A stretch of 64,000 nt of DNA from JAENVU01 sp031362155 (GCA_031362155.1 JANLRZ010000245.1:1-64000); one strand, 5' to 3'; positions 42,822 through 51,788 are shown, numbered from the stretch's first letter. The notes: generated from the letters alone by a model not told the origin. Translations and numbers: made by a program.

Positions 42822-43573
42822 ACGCACGACCGGCCGTGATCGTCGCGGCGGGCGTGGGCGCCGCAGGCGCAGCCGGGCTCGCGGTGCACGCCGCACCGTC
42901 GTTGCTCGCGCTCTCGTCGGTCGGGCGGTTTCTCTCGCCGAGTCTGGCGGGTGTCGGCGCTCGCGGCCACGTTGCGTTGACGTTCGACGATGGCCCGGAC
43001 CCGGCGTCGACACCGGAGTTCTTGTCCGCGCTCGACTCGCTCGGATGGCGCGCGACGTTCTTTATGCTCGGCGATATGGTCCGTCGGGCGCCGGGGCTCG
43101 CCGCGGAAGTGGCCGCCGCCGGCCACGAGATCGGGATCCATGGTGATCGGCATCGGTCCCAGATCCGGCTCACCGCCCGGTCGGTGACCGACGACTTCGA
43201 ACGGGCCCGCGCCGCGATTCATGATGCAACCGGTGTCGCCCCGGAGTGGTTCCGGCCTCCCTACGGCACGCTGTCGCTCGGTGGCCTGCGAGGCGCCCGC
43301 CGCGCTGGTTTGCGCACGGTGCTCTGGACCGCGTGGGGCCGGGACTGGCGGCCGGACGCAACACCGGACTCGGTCGTGGCCGAGGTCTTGCACGGCTACG
43401 TCGACGGCGGGACGGTGCTCCTCCACGACTCCGACTGCACCTCGTCACCGGACTGTTGGCGGGCGGCGCTCGTCGCGCTGCCGCGGCTCGCGGCCGAACT
43501 GGATGCTCGCTCGCTTCGAGTCGGCCCGGTGGGCGAGCACGGTATTCCCGACCGACTGGCGGTCGCGGCGTAG
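42818..43573 (+). CDS. Polysaccharide deacetylase (NodB/CE4 family)
   Basis: Predicted metal-dependent N- or O-deacetylase of 251 aa with a hydrophobic N terminus (VIVAAGVGAAGAAGLAVHA) that should anchor or export it. CE4 motifs: motif 1 TFDDGPDP with catalytic Asp and metal Asp, motif 2 GIHGDRHRS with the His-x3-His metal site, motif 3 RPPYGTL, and the terminal LLHDS. It begins inside the stop of the glycosyltransferase whose tail resembles it, suggesting that the two act on one glycoconjugate in the envelope. Confidence 0.9.
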   Translation: MNARPAVIVAAGVGAAGAAGLAVHAAPSLLALSSVGRFLSPSLAGVGARGHVALTFDDGPDPASTPEFLSALDSLGWRATFFMLGDMVRRAPGLAAEVAAAGHEIGIHGDRHRSQIRLTARSVTDDFERARAAIHDATGVAPEWFRPPYGTLSLGGLRGARRAGLRTVLWTAWGRDWRPDATPDSVVAEVLHGYVDGGTVLLHDSDCTSSPDCWRAALVALPRLAAELDARSLRVGPVGEHGIPDRLAVAA

Positions 43574-43575
43574 CG

Positions 43576-44463
43576 ATGGCGTTCATCTTCGCATTGAGTG
43601 CCGGCCTCTGTTACGCCGTGGCATCGGTGATCCAACACCGGGTCGCGGCCAACGCACCGTCGAATCTGTCGTTGCGACCCGGCCTCCTCCTCGAACTCGC
43701 CAAGCGGCCGATCTGGTTGTTGGGCATCGGCCTCGATGTCGGGGCCTATGTCCTGGAAGCGGCCGCGCTCGCCGTCGGGTCGATCGTGTTGGTGCAAACC
43801 TTGATGGTGAGCGGGTTGCTCTTCGCGTTGCCGCTCTCGGCGATTGGGCGGACCAACCGCCCCGGGCGTCCTGAGTGGATCGCGGCGGCGGTCGTCGCGG
43901 TCGGCATCGCGGTGTTCCTGGCGGTGGGGGAACCGATCGGTTCCTCGGACACTGCGACGTCGCTCGAGTGGGTGCTCGCGTTCGGTATCTGCATCGGAGT
44001 CGCGGCGACGATGATCCTCATCACGAGGAACGCTCGGCCGCACAATCGTGCACTCGGTCTTGGGGTGGCAACCGGTGCGTTCTACGCCTGCACCGCGGCG
44101 CTGACCAAGCAGGTCGTCGAGTTCTTGAGTGACCACGACGTCACCGCGTTGTTCTTGCACTGGCCGGTGTACGCCCTCGCCGGGTTCGCGGTGGGTGGCT
44201 TGATCCTCAACCAGAGCGCGTTCAACGCCGGACATCTCGCCGCGTCGCTCCCTGCGCTCGCGGTGACCAATCCGGTCTTGTCCTCGTTCCTCGGGATCTT
44301 GTTGTTCGAGGAGCAGCTCAAGGCCCACGGTGTCGTGCAGTACCTGATTGTGGGGCTCGCCGCCGCGGCGATGTTGATCGGGGTGATCCGTCTCGCCCGG
44401 TCGCCATTCGTGACCGGCGAGGAAGGTCCCGGCCACCCGCCCGTGACCCCGGCCGCCCCCTGA
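43576..44463 (+). CDS. DMT-superfamily permease (EamA/NIPA-like)
   Basis: A 295-aa membrane protein with nine or ten hydrophobic helices arranged as two repeats, starting LSAGLCYAVASVIQHRVAAN, a pattern shared with DMT/NIPA-type membrane proteins in actinobacteria, and the second-repeat signature LPALAVTNPVLSSFLGILLFEE. It starts two bases after the deacetylase stop, making it the third gene of a glycoconjugate operon. A substrate cannot be inferred; a lipid-linked or envelope precursor is possible. Confidence 0.83.
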   Translation: MAFIFALSAGLCYAVASVIQHRVAANAPSNLSLRPGLLLELAKRPIWLLGIGLDVGAYVLEAAALAVGSIVLVQTLMVSGLLFALPLSAIGRTNRPGRPEWIAAAVVAVGIAVFLAVGEPIGSSDTATSLEWVLAFGICIGVAATMILITRNARPHNRALGLGVATGAFYACTAALTKQVVEFLSDHDVTALFLHWPVYALAGFAVGGLILNQSAFNAGHLAASLPALAVTNPVLSSFLGILLFEEQLKAHGVVQYLIVGLAAAAMLIGVIRLARSPFVTGEEGPGHPPVTPAAP

Positions 44464-44466
44464 CGG

Positions 44467-45360
44467 TCAGGTCTCGAGCAGGCGGACGCGAGCGGCAATC
44501 GGTTCGAGTTCGCCAGCCCAATGCTCGGGGTTGTGCATGGGAACCAGGACCAGTTTCGAGAATCCGACCGCCACGTACTCGCCGATCCGACGCTCCAGCT
44601 GGTCCAACGTGCTCGGAATGAGTTCGTTCGGGTCGACGTCGGGGGAGCGTTGCGCGATCAACGCGCGGATCGGTTCGGGGATCTCGCCGGGCGAATAGAA
44701 GATCATCGCGCCGAAGTGTTCGGGGTCGATGGTGCGGTCGTGTTCGGCCGCAGTCGCCTCGATCACTGTTCGACCCTCGGCGCACTCCGTCGGCATCGAG
44801 AACGAGGCCAGCCAACCGTCGGCGAGACGCCCCACGCGTCGCAGCTCGCCCGGCGCCCGTCCACCGAGCCAGATGTCGGGTGGCCGTTGCACCGGATGCG
44901 GACGCACTCGCAGCCCGGAGTACTGGAAGCGTTCCCCATCGTGGTCGACCGCGTCTTCGAGCCAGAACCGGCGCAGCAGTGGGAGTGCCTCTTCGAAGTA
45001 CGCGGCCCGTTCGCTCCGCTCGACGCCGAAGGCCTGTTGCTCAGCGGGGTGGGCGATCCCGAGGCCGAAGGCCGGGAGGAACCGGCCGCCCGACAAGACG
45101 TCGAGGGTCGCGAGTTCCTTGGCCAGGAGTGCCGGGTTTCGCCCCGGAAGGACCTGCACGCTGGTCCCGAGTTTCAGCCGGCTCGACCGGCCCGCCGCGA
45201 CTGCGAGCCCGATGACCGGGTCGGGGGCGTCGGCGGTGATGCGTTCGGAGAGCCACAGGGAGTCGAAGCCGAGTTGGTCGAGTGCGTCGACCATTGCGCC
45301 GAATCCGTCGGCGGTGAACCCGCGTTGGGCGCCGAAGCCGTATCCGATTCGCACTTTCAT
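44467..45360 (-). CDS. LLM-class flavin-dependent oxidoreductase
   Basis: A 297-aa luciferase-like TIM-barrel protein. Family motifs: LDQLGFDSLWLSERI near the N terminus, RLKLGTSVQVLPGRNPALLA, LSGGRFLPAFGLGIAHPAEQ, and RPPDIWLGGRAPGELRRVGR. It probably uses F420 or FMN to oxidise or reduce an organic substrate. GAGGAC precedes the ATG. It is divergent from the CoA-transferase at 45451 and converges with the permease (three bases between stops). Only distantly like the LLM protein at 26740. Confidence 0.9.
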   Translation of the reverse strand: MKVRIGYGFGAQRGFTADGFGAMVDALDQLGFDSLWLSERITADAPDPVIGLAVAAGRSSRLKLGTSVQVLPGRNPALLAKELATLDVLSGGRFLPAFGLGIAHPAEQQAFGVERSERAAYFEEALPLLRRFWLEDAVDHDGERFQYSGLRVRPHPVQRPPDIWLGGRAPGELRRVGRLADGWLASFSMPTECAEGRTVIEATAAEHDRTIDPEHFGAMIFYSPGEIPEPIRALIAQRSPDVDPNELIPSTLDQLERRIGEYVAVGFSKLVLVPMHNPEHWAGELEPIAARVRLLET

Positions 45361-45450
45361 TGGCGGAGTCCTCGATGCTCGCGGGGCCGCACCCTACCGC
45401 CGAGGGCCCCGGTCCTGATCGGCTCCGATGCGGATGGCAGGCTGGGGCGC

Positions 45451-46647
45451 GTGACGGATACGACCACTCCTCTCGCCGGGTTGCGCGTGCTCGAACTGGG
45501 TTCGTTCATCGCCGGTCCGTTCGCCGGTCAACTGCTCGGTGATCTCGGCGCCGAAGTGATCAAGGTGGAACCGCCGGCGGTTGGGGATCCCATGCGCGCA
45601 TGGGGCGTGACGGTCGACGGCCGGTCGCTGTGGTGGCCGGCCATCGCGCGCAACAAGAAGTCGGTGGTCGTCAATCTCCGCACCGACGCCGGGCGCGAGT
45701 TGATTCGTCGGCTGAGTGCCGAGGTCGACATCATCATCGAGAACTTCAAACCCGGCACACTGGCCAAGTGGGGCCTCGACTACTCGGCGCTTGCGGCGAC
45801 CAACCCCGGCCTGGTTCTCACTCACGTGTCGGGGTTCGGGCAGACCGGACCGCGATCGCACGAGCCCGGATTCGGTGCGATCGGTGAGGCCATGGGCGGG
45901 ATCCGACACACGACCGGTGATGCCGATCGGCCGCCGGCGCGAGCGGGCATCTCGCTCGGCGACTCGCTGGCGGCGTTGTTCGCGGTCATCGGGACCTTGG
46001 CCGCGGTCACCGAGCGGAGCCGCTCCGGCCGAGGTCAGGAAGTCGACGTCGCGATCTATGAAGCGGTCATGGCGTTGATGGAATCCACCGTCGCCGATTT
46101 CGAACTCGGCGGCGAAGTGCGCGGGCGCAGTGGGGGGTTCCTCCCCGGCGTGGCACCGTCGAATGCGTATCCGACCGCCGACGGGCGGGATGTAGTCATC
46201 GCGGCGAACGCCGATGCAGTGTTCGCCCGTCTCGTGGTGGCCATGGGCCGACCGGATCTCGCCGCGCCCTACGCCACGCATGCTGCACGGGCGGCGGGCC
46301 AGATCGAACTCGACACCGAGGTGGCGTCGTGGACGGTGACGATGACGGCGGATGAGGCGCTCGCCCGGCTCGACGAACACTCGATCCCGTGCGGGCTGAT
46401 CAACACCGCGCCGGATCTCGCGGTCGATCCGCACATCGCTGCCCGCGAGATGATCGTGCGATTGGCGGCCGGCTTCGAGCGCTCGGTCCCGATGGCCGGG
46501 ATCGTGCCGAAACTCTCGCGCACGCCCGGCGCGATTCAGTCGGTCGGACCCGAACTCGGTGCGGACACCGATGCGGTGCTGGGTCGACTCCTCGGCCTCG
46601 ACGAATCTGCGCTGGCCGACCTGCGCAGTGCCGGCGTGATCGGCTGA
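45451..46647 (+). CDS. CaiB/BaiF family (class III) CoA-transferase
   Basis: A 398-aa protein that moves CoA between an acyl-CoA and a carboxylic acid through an aspartyl-CoA intermediate. It begins LAGLRVLELGSFIAGPFAGQ and has LGDLGAEVIKVEPP, RNKKSVVVNLRTDAGREL, IENFKPGTLAKWGL, and GFGQTGPRSHEPGFGAIGEA followed by MGG. The catalytic Asp should be in SLGDSLAAL. The GTG at 45451 is the likely start, since the domain begins directly after it. It stands alone between divergent and convergent genes. Confidence 0.93.
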   Translation: MTDTTTPLAGLRVLELGSFIAGPFAGQLLGDLGAEVIKVEPPAVGDPMRAWGVTVDGRSLWWPAIARNKKSVVVNLRTDAGRELIRRLSAEVDIIIENFKPGTLAKWGLDYSALAATNPGLVLTHVSGFGQTGPRSHEPGFGAIGEAMGGIRHTTGDADRPPARAGISLGDSLAALFAVIGTLAAVTERSRSGRGQEVDVAIYEAVMALMESTVADFELGGEVRGRSGGFLPGVAPSNAYPTADGRDVVIAANADAVFARLVVAMGRPDLAAPYATHAARAAGQIELDTEVASWTVTMTADEALARLDEHSIPCGLINTAPDLAVDPHIAAREMIVRLAAGFERSVPMAGIVPKLSRTPGAIQSVGPELGADTDAVLGRLLGLDESALADLRSAGVIG

Positions 46648-46679
46648 CCGGGTTCGCCGAGTCGGCCCGACGCGATGAG

Positions 46680-47207
46680 TTAGGCCGGTGCACCTTCGGG
46701 CGCGTAGAGCGTGCCGGTCGGCGCAGCTTCGAGATCGGGCTTCGTGGCGGTCAGGAGGCGCAGCGCCTCCGCCCGCACCTCGGCGGTCGCCGGGACGGTG
46801 GTGCAACAGAACTCGACCATGATGCCGTTCGGGTCCGTGGTGTAGATCGACGTGCACCAGCCGTGGTCGATCTCGTAGACGTAGAGACCGTGGTCGAGCC
46901 AACGCTGGCGCGCCGACGCGAGGTCGTCGAGGGTCGGGGCATCAAAGGCGATGTGGTTCGTCCATTCGGGGAGCCCGAGCCCCTTGGAGATCGACGGTTC
47001 GAAGTCGCCGATGCTCGGGTCGTCGTGGATGTCCCAGAACGCGATCTGTTCCCCGTTCCCGGTGTCATAGAACACGTGGCGGGCCCAGCCGTGCTCGGGA
47101 GTAGGAGCGGCGTTCACCCGCTCGAGGGTGAAACCCATCGCGCCCTCGTAGAACGCGTGGTTCGCTTCGAGGTCGCGGGTGGCAATGGCGAGGTGGTGGA
47201 ATCCCAT
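46680..47207 (-). CDS. VOC-superfamily (glyoxalase/dioxygenase fold) protein
   Basis: A 175-aa single-domain vicinal oxygen chelate protein: MGFHHLAIATRDLEANHAFY, GEQIAFWDI, TNHIAFDAPTLDDL and TDPNGIMVEFCC supply the usual His/Glu metal-binding positions. It might be an isomerase, lyase or extradiol-type enzyme; the DPNG-x-x-x-E ending is typical of glyoxalase-type members. It is divergent from pdxH with 73 bases between starts. Confidence 0.87.
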   Translation of the reverse strand: MGFHHLAIATRDLEANHAFYEGAMGFTLERVNAAPTPEHGWARHVFYDTGNGEQIAFWDIHDDPSIGDFEPSISKGLGLPEWTNHIAFDAPTLDDLASARQRWLDHGLYVYEIDHGWCTSIYTTDPNGIMVEFCCTTVPATAEVRAEALRLLTATKPDLEAAPTGTLYAPEGAPA

Positions 47208-47268
47208 GCCCTGATTCTCGCTCAGATCCGATACCCATGTCGTCCAAGGGCCGCAATCGCACACGGCG

Positions 47269-47280
47269 TAGGGTCCAGAG
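47269..47280 (+). promoter_or_regulatory. Leaderless -10 element of pdxH
   Basis: TAGGGT (47269-47274), then CCAGAG, then the ATG at 47281: the six-base spacing predicts transcription starting at or next to the A of the start codon. Confidence 0.5.
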
Positions 47281-47886
47281 ATGCCGATCGATCCTCCGGA
47301 TGAACGAACCGTCGACCCCGACCCCTTCGCCCAGTTCGCGGCCTGGCATGCCGCCGCGGTCGACGCCACCGGCGATCGCGCCGCGGCCATGACCATCGCC
47401 ACGGCCACGCCGGACGGTCATCCGTCAGCTCGCGTGGTGTTGTTGCGAGGTGTCGATGACCGCGGGTTCGTCTTCTATACGAACTACGAGAGCCGGAAGG
47501 GTCACGAACTCGCGGAGAACTCGGCGATCGCCGCGGTGCTCTACTGGGCCCAACTCGACGCGCAGGTCCGGATCGAGGGCACGGCGGAGCGCGTCAGCGC
47601 CGCCGAATCGGAGGCGTACTTCGCGCAGCGGCCGCGAGGTCATCAACTCGGTGCGTGGGCGTCGCGTCAGAGCACGCCGATCCCCGATCGGGCCACCCTC
47701 GAGGCCCAACTCGCGGCCGCCGAGGCGGAGTACCCCGGCGAGGTGCCATTGCCCCCGTATTGGGGCGGCTACCGGATCACCCCGGAACGAATCGAGTTCT
47801 GGCGGGCCGGTGCCGATCGGGTCCACGACCGCGTGGTTTATTCACGTGTCGGCGCCGGTTGGACCGTCGGTCGGCTCAGCCCCTGA
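47281..47886 (+). CDS. pdxH: Pyridoxamine 5'-phosphate oxidase
   Basis: FMN-dependent enzyme that oxidises pyridoxamine or pyridoxine 5'-phosphate to PLP. The 201-aa length is normal. It carries the conserved blocks PSARVVLLRGVDDRGFVFYT, YESRKGHELAENSAIAAVLY, WAQLDAQVRIEGTAERVS, GAWASRQS and the C-terminal PPYWGGYRITPERIEFW plus RVHDR, which together define true PdxH rather than the wider PPOX family. The last 11 bases overlap the convergent P450 gene. Confidence 0.95.
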   Translation: MPIDPPDERTVDPDPFAQFAAWHAAAVDATGDRAAAMTIATATPDGHPSARVVLLRGVDDRGFVFYTNYESRKGHELAENSAIAAVLYWAQLDAQVRIEGTAERVSAAESEAYFAQRPRGHQLGAWASRQSTPIPDRATLEAQLAAAEAEYPGEVPLPPYWGGYRITPERIEFWRAGADRVHDRVVYSRVGAGWTVGRLSP

Positions 47887-49150
47887 GGTCGCGCGGGTCC
47901 GGTTCCATCACTGCGGAGATATGCAGACGCTTGAGACCGCGCAGCGTCACGCTGGGGAGGTACTCGAAGGTGTTGTCATCGCAGAGTCGGTAGGAGCGAA
48001 GGCGCACCGCTAGCTGTTCGAACGCCACGGTCGCCTCGAGGCGGGCGAGGTTCGCACCCACGCAGTAATGGGTTCCGTGGCCGAACGCCAGCTGCTCGGC
48101 CAGGTGCTCGCGGTCGGGCCGGAGGTCGTTCGGACAACCAAATCGCGCTTCGTCCCGGTTGGCCGACGCAAACATCACGATCACCCGGGCACCGACCGGG
48201 ATATCGACCCCGGCGAGCGTCGTGTCGCGCATGACGACACGAGACATCCCCTGATTCGGACTGGCCAGTCGCAGGCTCTCCTCGACGAGCGTGGGGATAC
48301 GAGTCGGGTCGGCCTTGATCCGGTCGAACTCACCGCCGGTGACGGCGATCAGTCGCGCCATCTCGGTGATCAACTTCGCCGTCGTCTCGTTGCCGGCCAC
48401 CAGCAACTGCTCGGCGATGCGGACTAGTTCGGGCATCTGGAGCGGTTCGGAGTTCGCGCCGTCGTCGGCACCGACGTGACTGTTCAAGAGGTCGGTGAGC
48501 AGGTCGTCGCGCGGTTCACGTCGCCGTTGCTCGAACTGCTCCACGAAGAACGTCTGCAATTCCACGCTGATGCGCGCATTCTCGATGTGCTGTTCGTCCG
48601 AGACACTGGCGCCGATCGTGGCAGTTCGCGCGTCGGTCCAGCGGCGGAAATCGGCGTGGCGTTCGGGCGGAAGGTCGAGAACGTGGGTGATGACGCGTAC
48701 GGGCAACGGCACGCTGAACTCGGGCCCCAGTTCGACCGAGGTCGGATCGCCCCAGGCGTCGATCAGCGCGTCGGTGACCGACTCCACGAATGGTCGCAGT
48801 TCGGCAATCTTGCGCGGGGTGAAGGCACGCGACACGAGGCGCCGGAACCTCGAGTGGTCCGGCGGATCGTTGTCGAGCAACGTTCGCGGGCGGGCCAGTC
48901 CCTGCGCGCCGATGCGGGCGATCTCCGCCCGGGCGGCCTCCGATGGCTGCTCGCGGTTCGAGCCCAGCTGGGACGAGTAGGTGGAGGGGTCGCGGAGAAC
49001 CGTCAGCGCATCCTGGTGGCGCAGGACGACGAACGCGTCGTTCGCCGGCAGGTACTGCACGCCGCCGGGTCGCATGGCCTCGTAGTGCGCGTGCGGGGCC
49101 TGCTGGACCTCGGGGTCGTTGAGATCGAATCCGTCCGGAACCGGTGTCAT
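47876..49150 (-). CDS. Cytochrome P450
   Basis: A 424-aa P450 with I-helix LLVAGNETTAKLITEMARL, the ExxR region VEESLRLASPNQGMSRVVM and haem loop FGHGTHYCVGANLARLE, with Cys363 as the ligand. The ATG at 49150 is chosen because the conserved N-terminal substrate-entry region begins there and it stands eight bases after the stop of the PEP-synthase-like gene, placing it at the end of that operon. No ferredoxin or reductase gene is adjacent. Likely oxidises the pathway substrate of the surrounding catabolic cluster. Confidence 0.94.
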   Translation of the reverse strand: MTPVPDGFDLNDPEVQQAPHAHYEAMRPGGVQYLPANDAFVVLRHQDALTVLRDPSTYSSQLGSNREQPSEAARAEIARIGAQGLARPRTLLDNDPPDHSRFRRLVSRAFTPRKIAELRPFVESVTDALIDAWGDPTSVELGPEFSVPLPVRVITHVLDLPPERHADFRRWTDARTATIGASVSDEQHIENARISVELQTFFVEQFEQRRREPRDDLLTDLLNSHVGADDGANSEPLQMPELVRIAEQLLVAGNETTAKLITEMARLIAVTGGEFDRIKADPTRIPTLVEESLRLASPNQGMSRVVMRDTTLAGVDIPVGARVIVMFASANRDEARFGCPNDLRPDREHLAEQLAFGHGTHYCVGANLARLEATVAFEQLAVRLRSYRLCDDNTFEYLPSVTLRGLKRLHISAVMEPDPRDLRG

Positions 49151-49158
49151 GGGTCGAA

Positions 49159-50898
49159 TCAGGGAACGTCGATGACGGTGACGACGCCGGTGTCTCCGTT
49201 CACTTCGATGGTGGCACCCGGCGGGATCACCTCGGTCGCACCGGTGGCGGACACGACGCACGGCAAGCCGAGCTCGCGCGACACGATCACCGCGTGGCTG
49301 ATCTGACCACCGACATCGACGACGACCCCGCCGGCGGTCATGAAGAGGGGAGTCCACGACGGGTCGGTGTAGGGCGCGACCAGGATGTCGCCGGGTTCGA
49401 GCGCCATGGGTTCACCGGGATCGACCACGACGCGGGCGATCCCGCGCACGACGCCCGGCGAGCCCGAGATGCCGACCAGTTCGGTCCCCGCGATCGCCGC
49501 GGGCTTGGCCGCGGCCTCGGTGCGCCGCTCCCAGGAACTCGTCGGGGGCAGGTTCCCGTCGCGAATGATGAACGGCGGAACGAGGTCCCATCGCGCCGCG
49601 TAGTCCTCGGCCCGATCACTGAGCACCGAGCGAAAGGATCCTGGATCGGCCACGAATGCCTCGAGTTCGGGTTCCAGGAGCATGAAGACATGATCGGCAT
49701 CGGCCAGATTCCCTGCGGCCGCGTGGCGTCGTCCCAGCTCGAGGAAGACCATGCGTGCTTCGTGAATGGTCTTCACGATCGTGGTCTTGGTCCGCTCACG
49801 GTAGGCCATCATGTTGGCCGCGACGAGCGCGGCTTCGAGCATGCCGGCGAGTTCTTCGTTGCCGGCCACCTTCGCTCGTACCTCGGCGGTCGTCTGCTCG
49901 CGTTGGGCCGCGATTGCGGCATGTCGACGCGTGGGCGACTCGTCATCGGACTGGAACCTCACCCGGTCCAGCGCGGCGAGTGGGAGCGCCGGCTCGGTCT
50001 CCCAGCTCGGCGCGTGGATATCCCATTCGTTGGGACCGCGCGAACCGAACGCCGTAATGAACCCATCCCAATCGGCGAGGAGCGAGTGGGCTGCGTCCGA
50101 GTCGATGGCGGCGACGCGTTCGAGGACACCGTCCACCCCGGCATCGAACGCTGCGCTCAGTGCATTGTCGGCGCGTATGGCGCGCGACATATCCCAGAGC
50201 GCATGGCTGGGCAACGCCGAATCCACATCGCCGATGCCCGCGAGGAGCTTCATAGGGATCGTGGGGTCACCGATGCCCGCACCGACCGCGGCAAGGATGC
50301 CCGGGCCGATCGCCGCGCTTGAACCCGACACCACGTGCTGTTCGAACAGGTGATGCAGCATGGGGCGGATCGTCCGGGCGCGGGCGAGCAGATCGGCGTC
50401 GGTCGCGGGGCGCAGGTCCCCTCGGCTCTCCCGCAGGTCATCGGCGCTGGCCTTGTCCTGGTCGATCTCGGGCCATACCGATGCCGACATCACCCACGCA
50501 GTGTGCGCCTCGATCCTCTCGACGAGTTGTGGCTTCTCGTCGTCGGGGTGGGCAACGTAGGGCGGTACGTCGGGGTGATCGCCGAAGAACGCGACGTCGA
50601 GTTGCTCGACGGTGACTCCGGGGTTGCGCACTCCCTGGAGTCGGCAGCTCGCGAGGTTCAGATAGAAGTAGCCACCGAACATGCCGAAGGTCTCCGGATG
50701 GTCCGGATCGAAGTCCTCGATCTCGTGGGTCCCGCCACGGATCCACCCGTCTCGCATTCCGAGGACCATCGCCCCGTCCCAGCCGTAGGTCCACCCGAGC
50801 GGACTGACCGGGTCGCCCATGACCTCACCCGCGTTGGCGCGGGTGTAGTGGGGAAACCGCTCGCTGATCGGCCAGTCGGTGAGATATCCGTCGTGCAT
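49159..50898 (-). CDS. PEP-synthase/rifampin-phosphotransferase-like protein lacking the ATP-grasp domain
   Basis: A 579-aa protein resembling the central and C-terminal parts of PEP synthase-like phosphotransferases. The start YTRANAGEVMGDPVSPLGWT matches the entry of the central domain, and the end is the swivelling phosphohistidine domain, with GDILVAPYTDPSWTPLF and GGQISHAVIVSRELGLPCVV (His535). The usual N-terminal ATP-grasp domain is absent. Relatives phosphorylate phenols or antibiotics, sometimes with the ATP-binding half on a separate polypeptide, which is not seen here. It lies between an SDR and a P450 in one operon. Confidence 0.8.
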   Translation of the reverse strand: MHDGYLTDWPISERFPHYTRANAGEVMGDPVSPLGWTYGWDGAMVLGMRDGWIRGGTHEIEDFDPDHPETFGMFGGYFYLNLASCRLQGVRNPGVTVEQLDVAFFGDHPDVPPYVAHPDDEKPQLVERIEAHTAWVMSASVWPEIDQDKASADDLRESRGDLRPATDADLLARARTIRPMLHHLFEQHVVSGSSAAIGPGILAAVGAGIGDPTIPMKLLAGIGDVDSALPSHALWDMSRAIRADNALSAAFDAGVDGVLERVAAIDSDAAHSLLADWDGFITAFGSRGPNEWDIHAPSWETEPALPLAALDRVRFQSDDESPTRRHAAIAAQREQTTAEVRAKVAGNEELAGMLEAALVAANMMAYRERTKTTIVKTIHEARMVFLELGRRHAAAGNLADADHVFMLLEPELEAFVADPGSFRSVLSDRAEDYAARWDLVPPFIIRDGNLPPTSSWERRTEAAAKPAAIAGTELVGISGSPGVVRGIARVVVDPGEPMALEPGDILVAPYTDPSWTPLFMTAGGVVVDVGGQISHAVIVSRELGLPCVVSATGATEVIPPGATIEVNGDTGVVTVIDVP

Positions 50899-50929
50899 GT
50901 CCGTCGCCCCCGATGCTCAGTCCCGCTGG

Positions 50930-51709
50930 TCAGTACGGAGAAGTGCCGCCGTCGATCGACAGGTTGGTCCCGGTGATGCCGGCGCCGGCATCCGAAGCGA
51001 GCAACACCGCCACCGCGGCGACCTCGCCCACCTCGTTGAGCCGCTTGATCGCGGACCCCTCCGCGAACATGGCTTTCAGCGCCTCGTACGTCATCCCCAT
51101 CGCCTCCGCCGCGGCCGGCGCCGCGTCGCGCATGGCATCGGTCTCGATCGCACCCGGGCACACCGAGTTCACGGTGATGCCGAGCGCTCCGACCTCCTGC
51201 GCCGCGGTCTTGACGAGCGCGTTGATGGCCGCCTTCGAAGTGGCATAGCCCGCCAGACCCGGCGTGCCGCGCTTGCTCTCCACCGACGAGGTCGCGATGA
51301 TCCGGCCCGAACCCTGGGGAATCATGTGACCGAGTGCGGCCCGCATGGTCCAGAAGGTGTGCCAGAAGTTCCATTGCATCGTGTCGGCCATCGCCTCATC
51401 GGACATCTCGGCGATCGGGCCGGGACCCACCGCACCGCCGGCGTTGGCATGCAGGATGTCGATCCGCCCGAAGTGATCGACCGTTCCTTGGATCAACGCT
51501 TCGCAATCCGCCCGCTCGGTGACGTCGCCCGCGATGAAGTGGATGTTGGCTCCACCGCCCATTTCTGCGACGGCCGTTGCCCCTTTGGCCGGGTCCTTGC
51601 CGTTGACGACGACCTTGGCTCCCTCTCGGAGAAATGCCTCCGCCACGGCGCGTCCGATGCCGCGGGTCCCGCCCGTGACACAGGCCACCCGTCCGTCGAG
51701 CTGTCCCAT
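50930..51709 (-). CDS. Short-chain dehydrogenase/reductase (SDR)
   Basis: A 259-aa classical SDR: cofactor motif TGGTRGIGRAVAEAF, HANAGGAVG, catalytic Ser in ATSSVES, and Tyr-x3-Lys in YATSKAAINALVKTAAQEVG, ending with the usual IDGG. It should oxidise or reduce a hydroxyl/keto group with NAD(P). The ATG at 51709 has AAGGGGG upstream. Its promoter (TAGTAT) overlaps an 18-bp palindrome, so it heads the SDR/PEP-like/P450 transcript. The same reading frame continues without a stop into the SnoaL gene upstream. Confidence 0.93.
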   Translation of the reverse strand: MGQLDGRVACVTGGTRGIGRAVAEAFLREGAKVVVNGKDPAKGATAVAEMGGGANIHFIAGDVTERADCEALIQGTVDHFGRIDILHANAGGAVGPGPIAEMSDEAMADTMQWNFWHTFWTMRAALGHMIPQGSGRIIATSSVESKRGTPGLAGYATSKAAINALVKTAAQEVGALGITVNSVCPGAIETDAMRDAAPAAAEAMGMTYEALKAMFAEGSAIKRLNEVGEVAAVAVLLASDAGAGITGTNLSIDGGTSPY

Positions 51710-51753
51710 TTGGGGCCCCCTTGATTGTTCGCGTTCGGCTGACGAAAACGCGA

Positions 51754-51773
51754 ATACTAACCGCGCGGTTAGT
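51754..51773 (-). promoter_or_regulatory. TetR-type operator palindrome overlapping the SDR -10 box
   Basis: ACTAACCGCGCGGTTAGT (51756-51773) is a perfect 18-bp palindrome. On the minus strand its right arm runs into TAGTAT (51759-51754), a good -10 box about 45 bases before the SDR start. A repressor bound here would block that promoter. It matches the site at 61931-61948 at 14 of 18 positions. Confidence 0.7.
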
Positions 51774-51788
51774 TCTTTGCTCCGGGAC

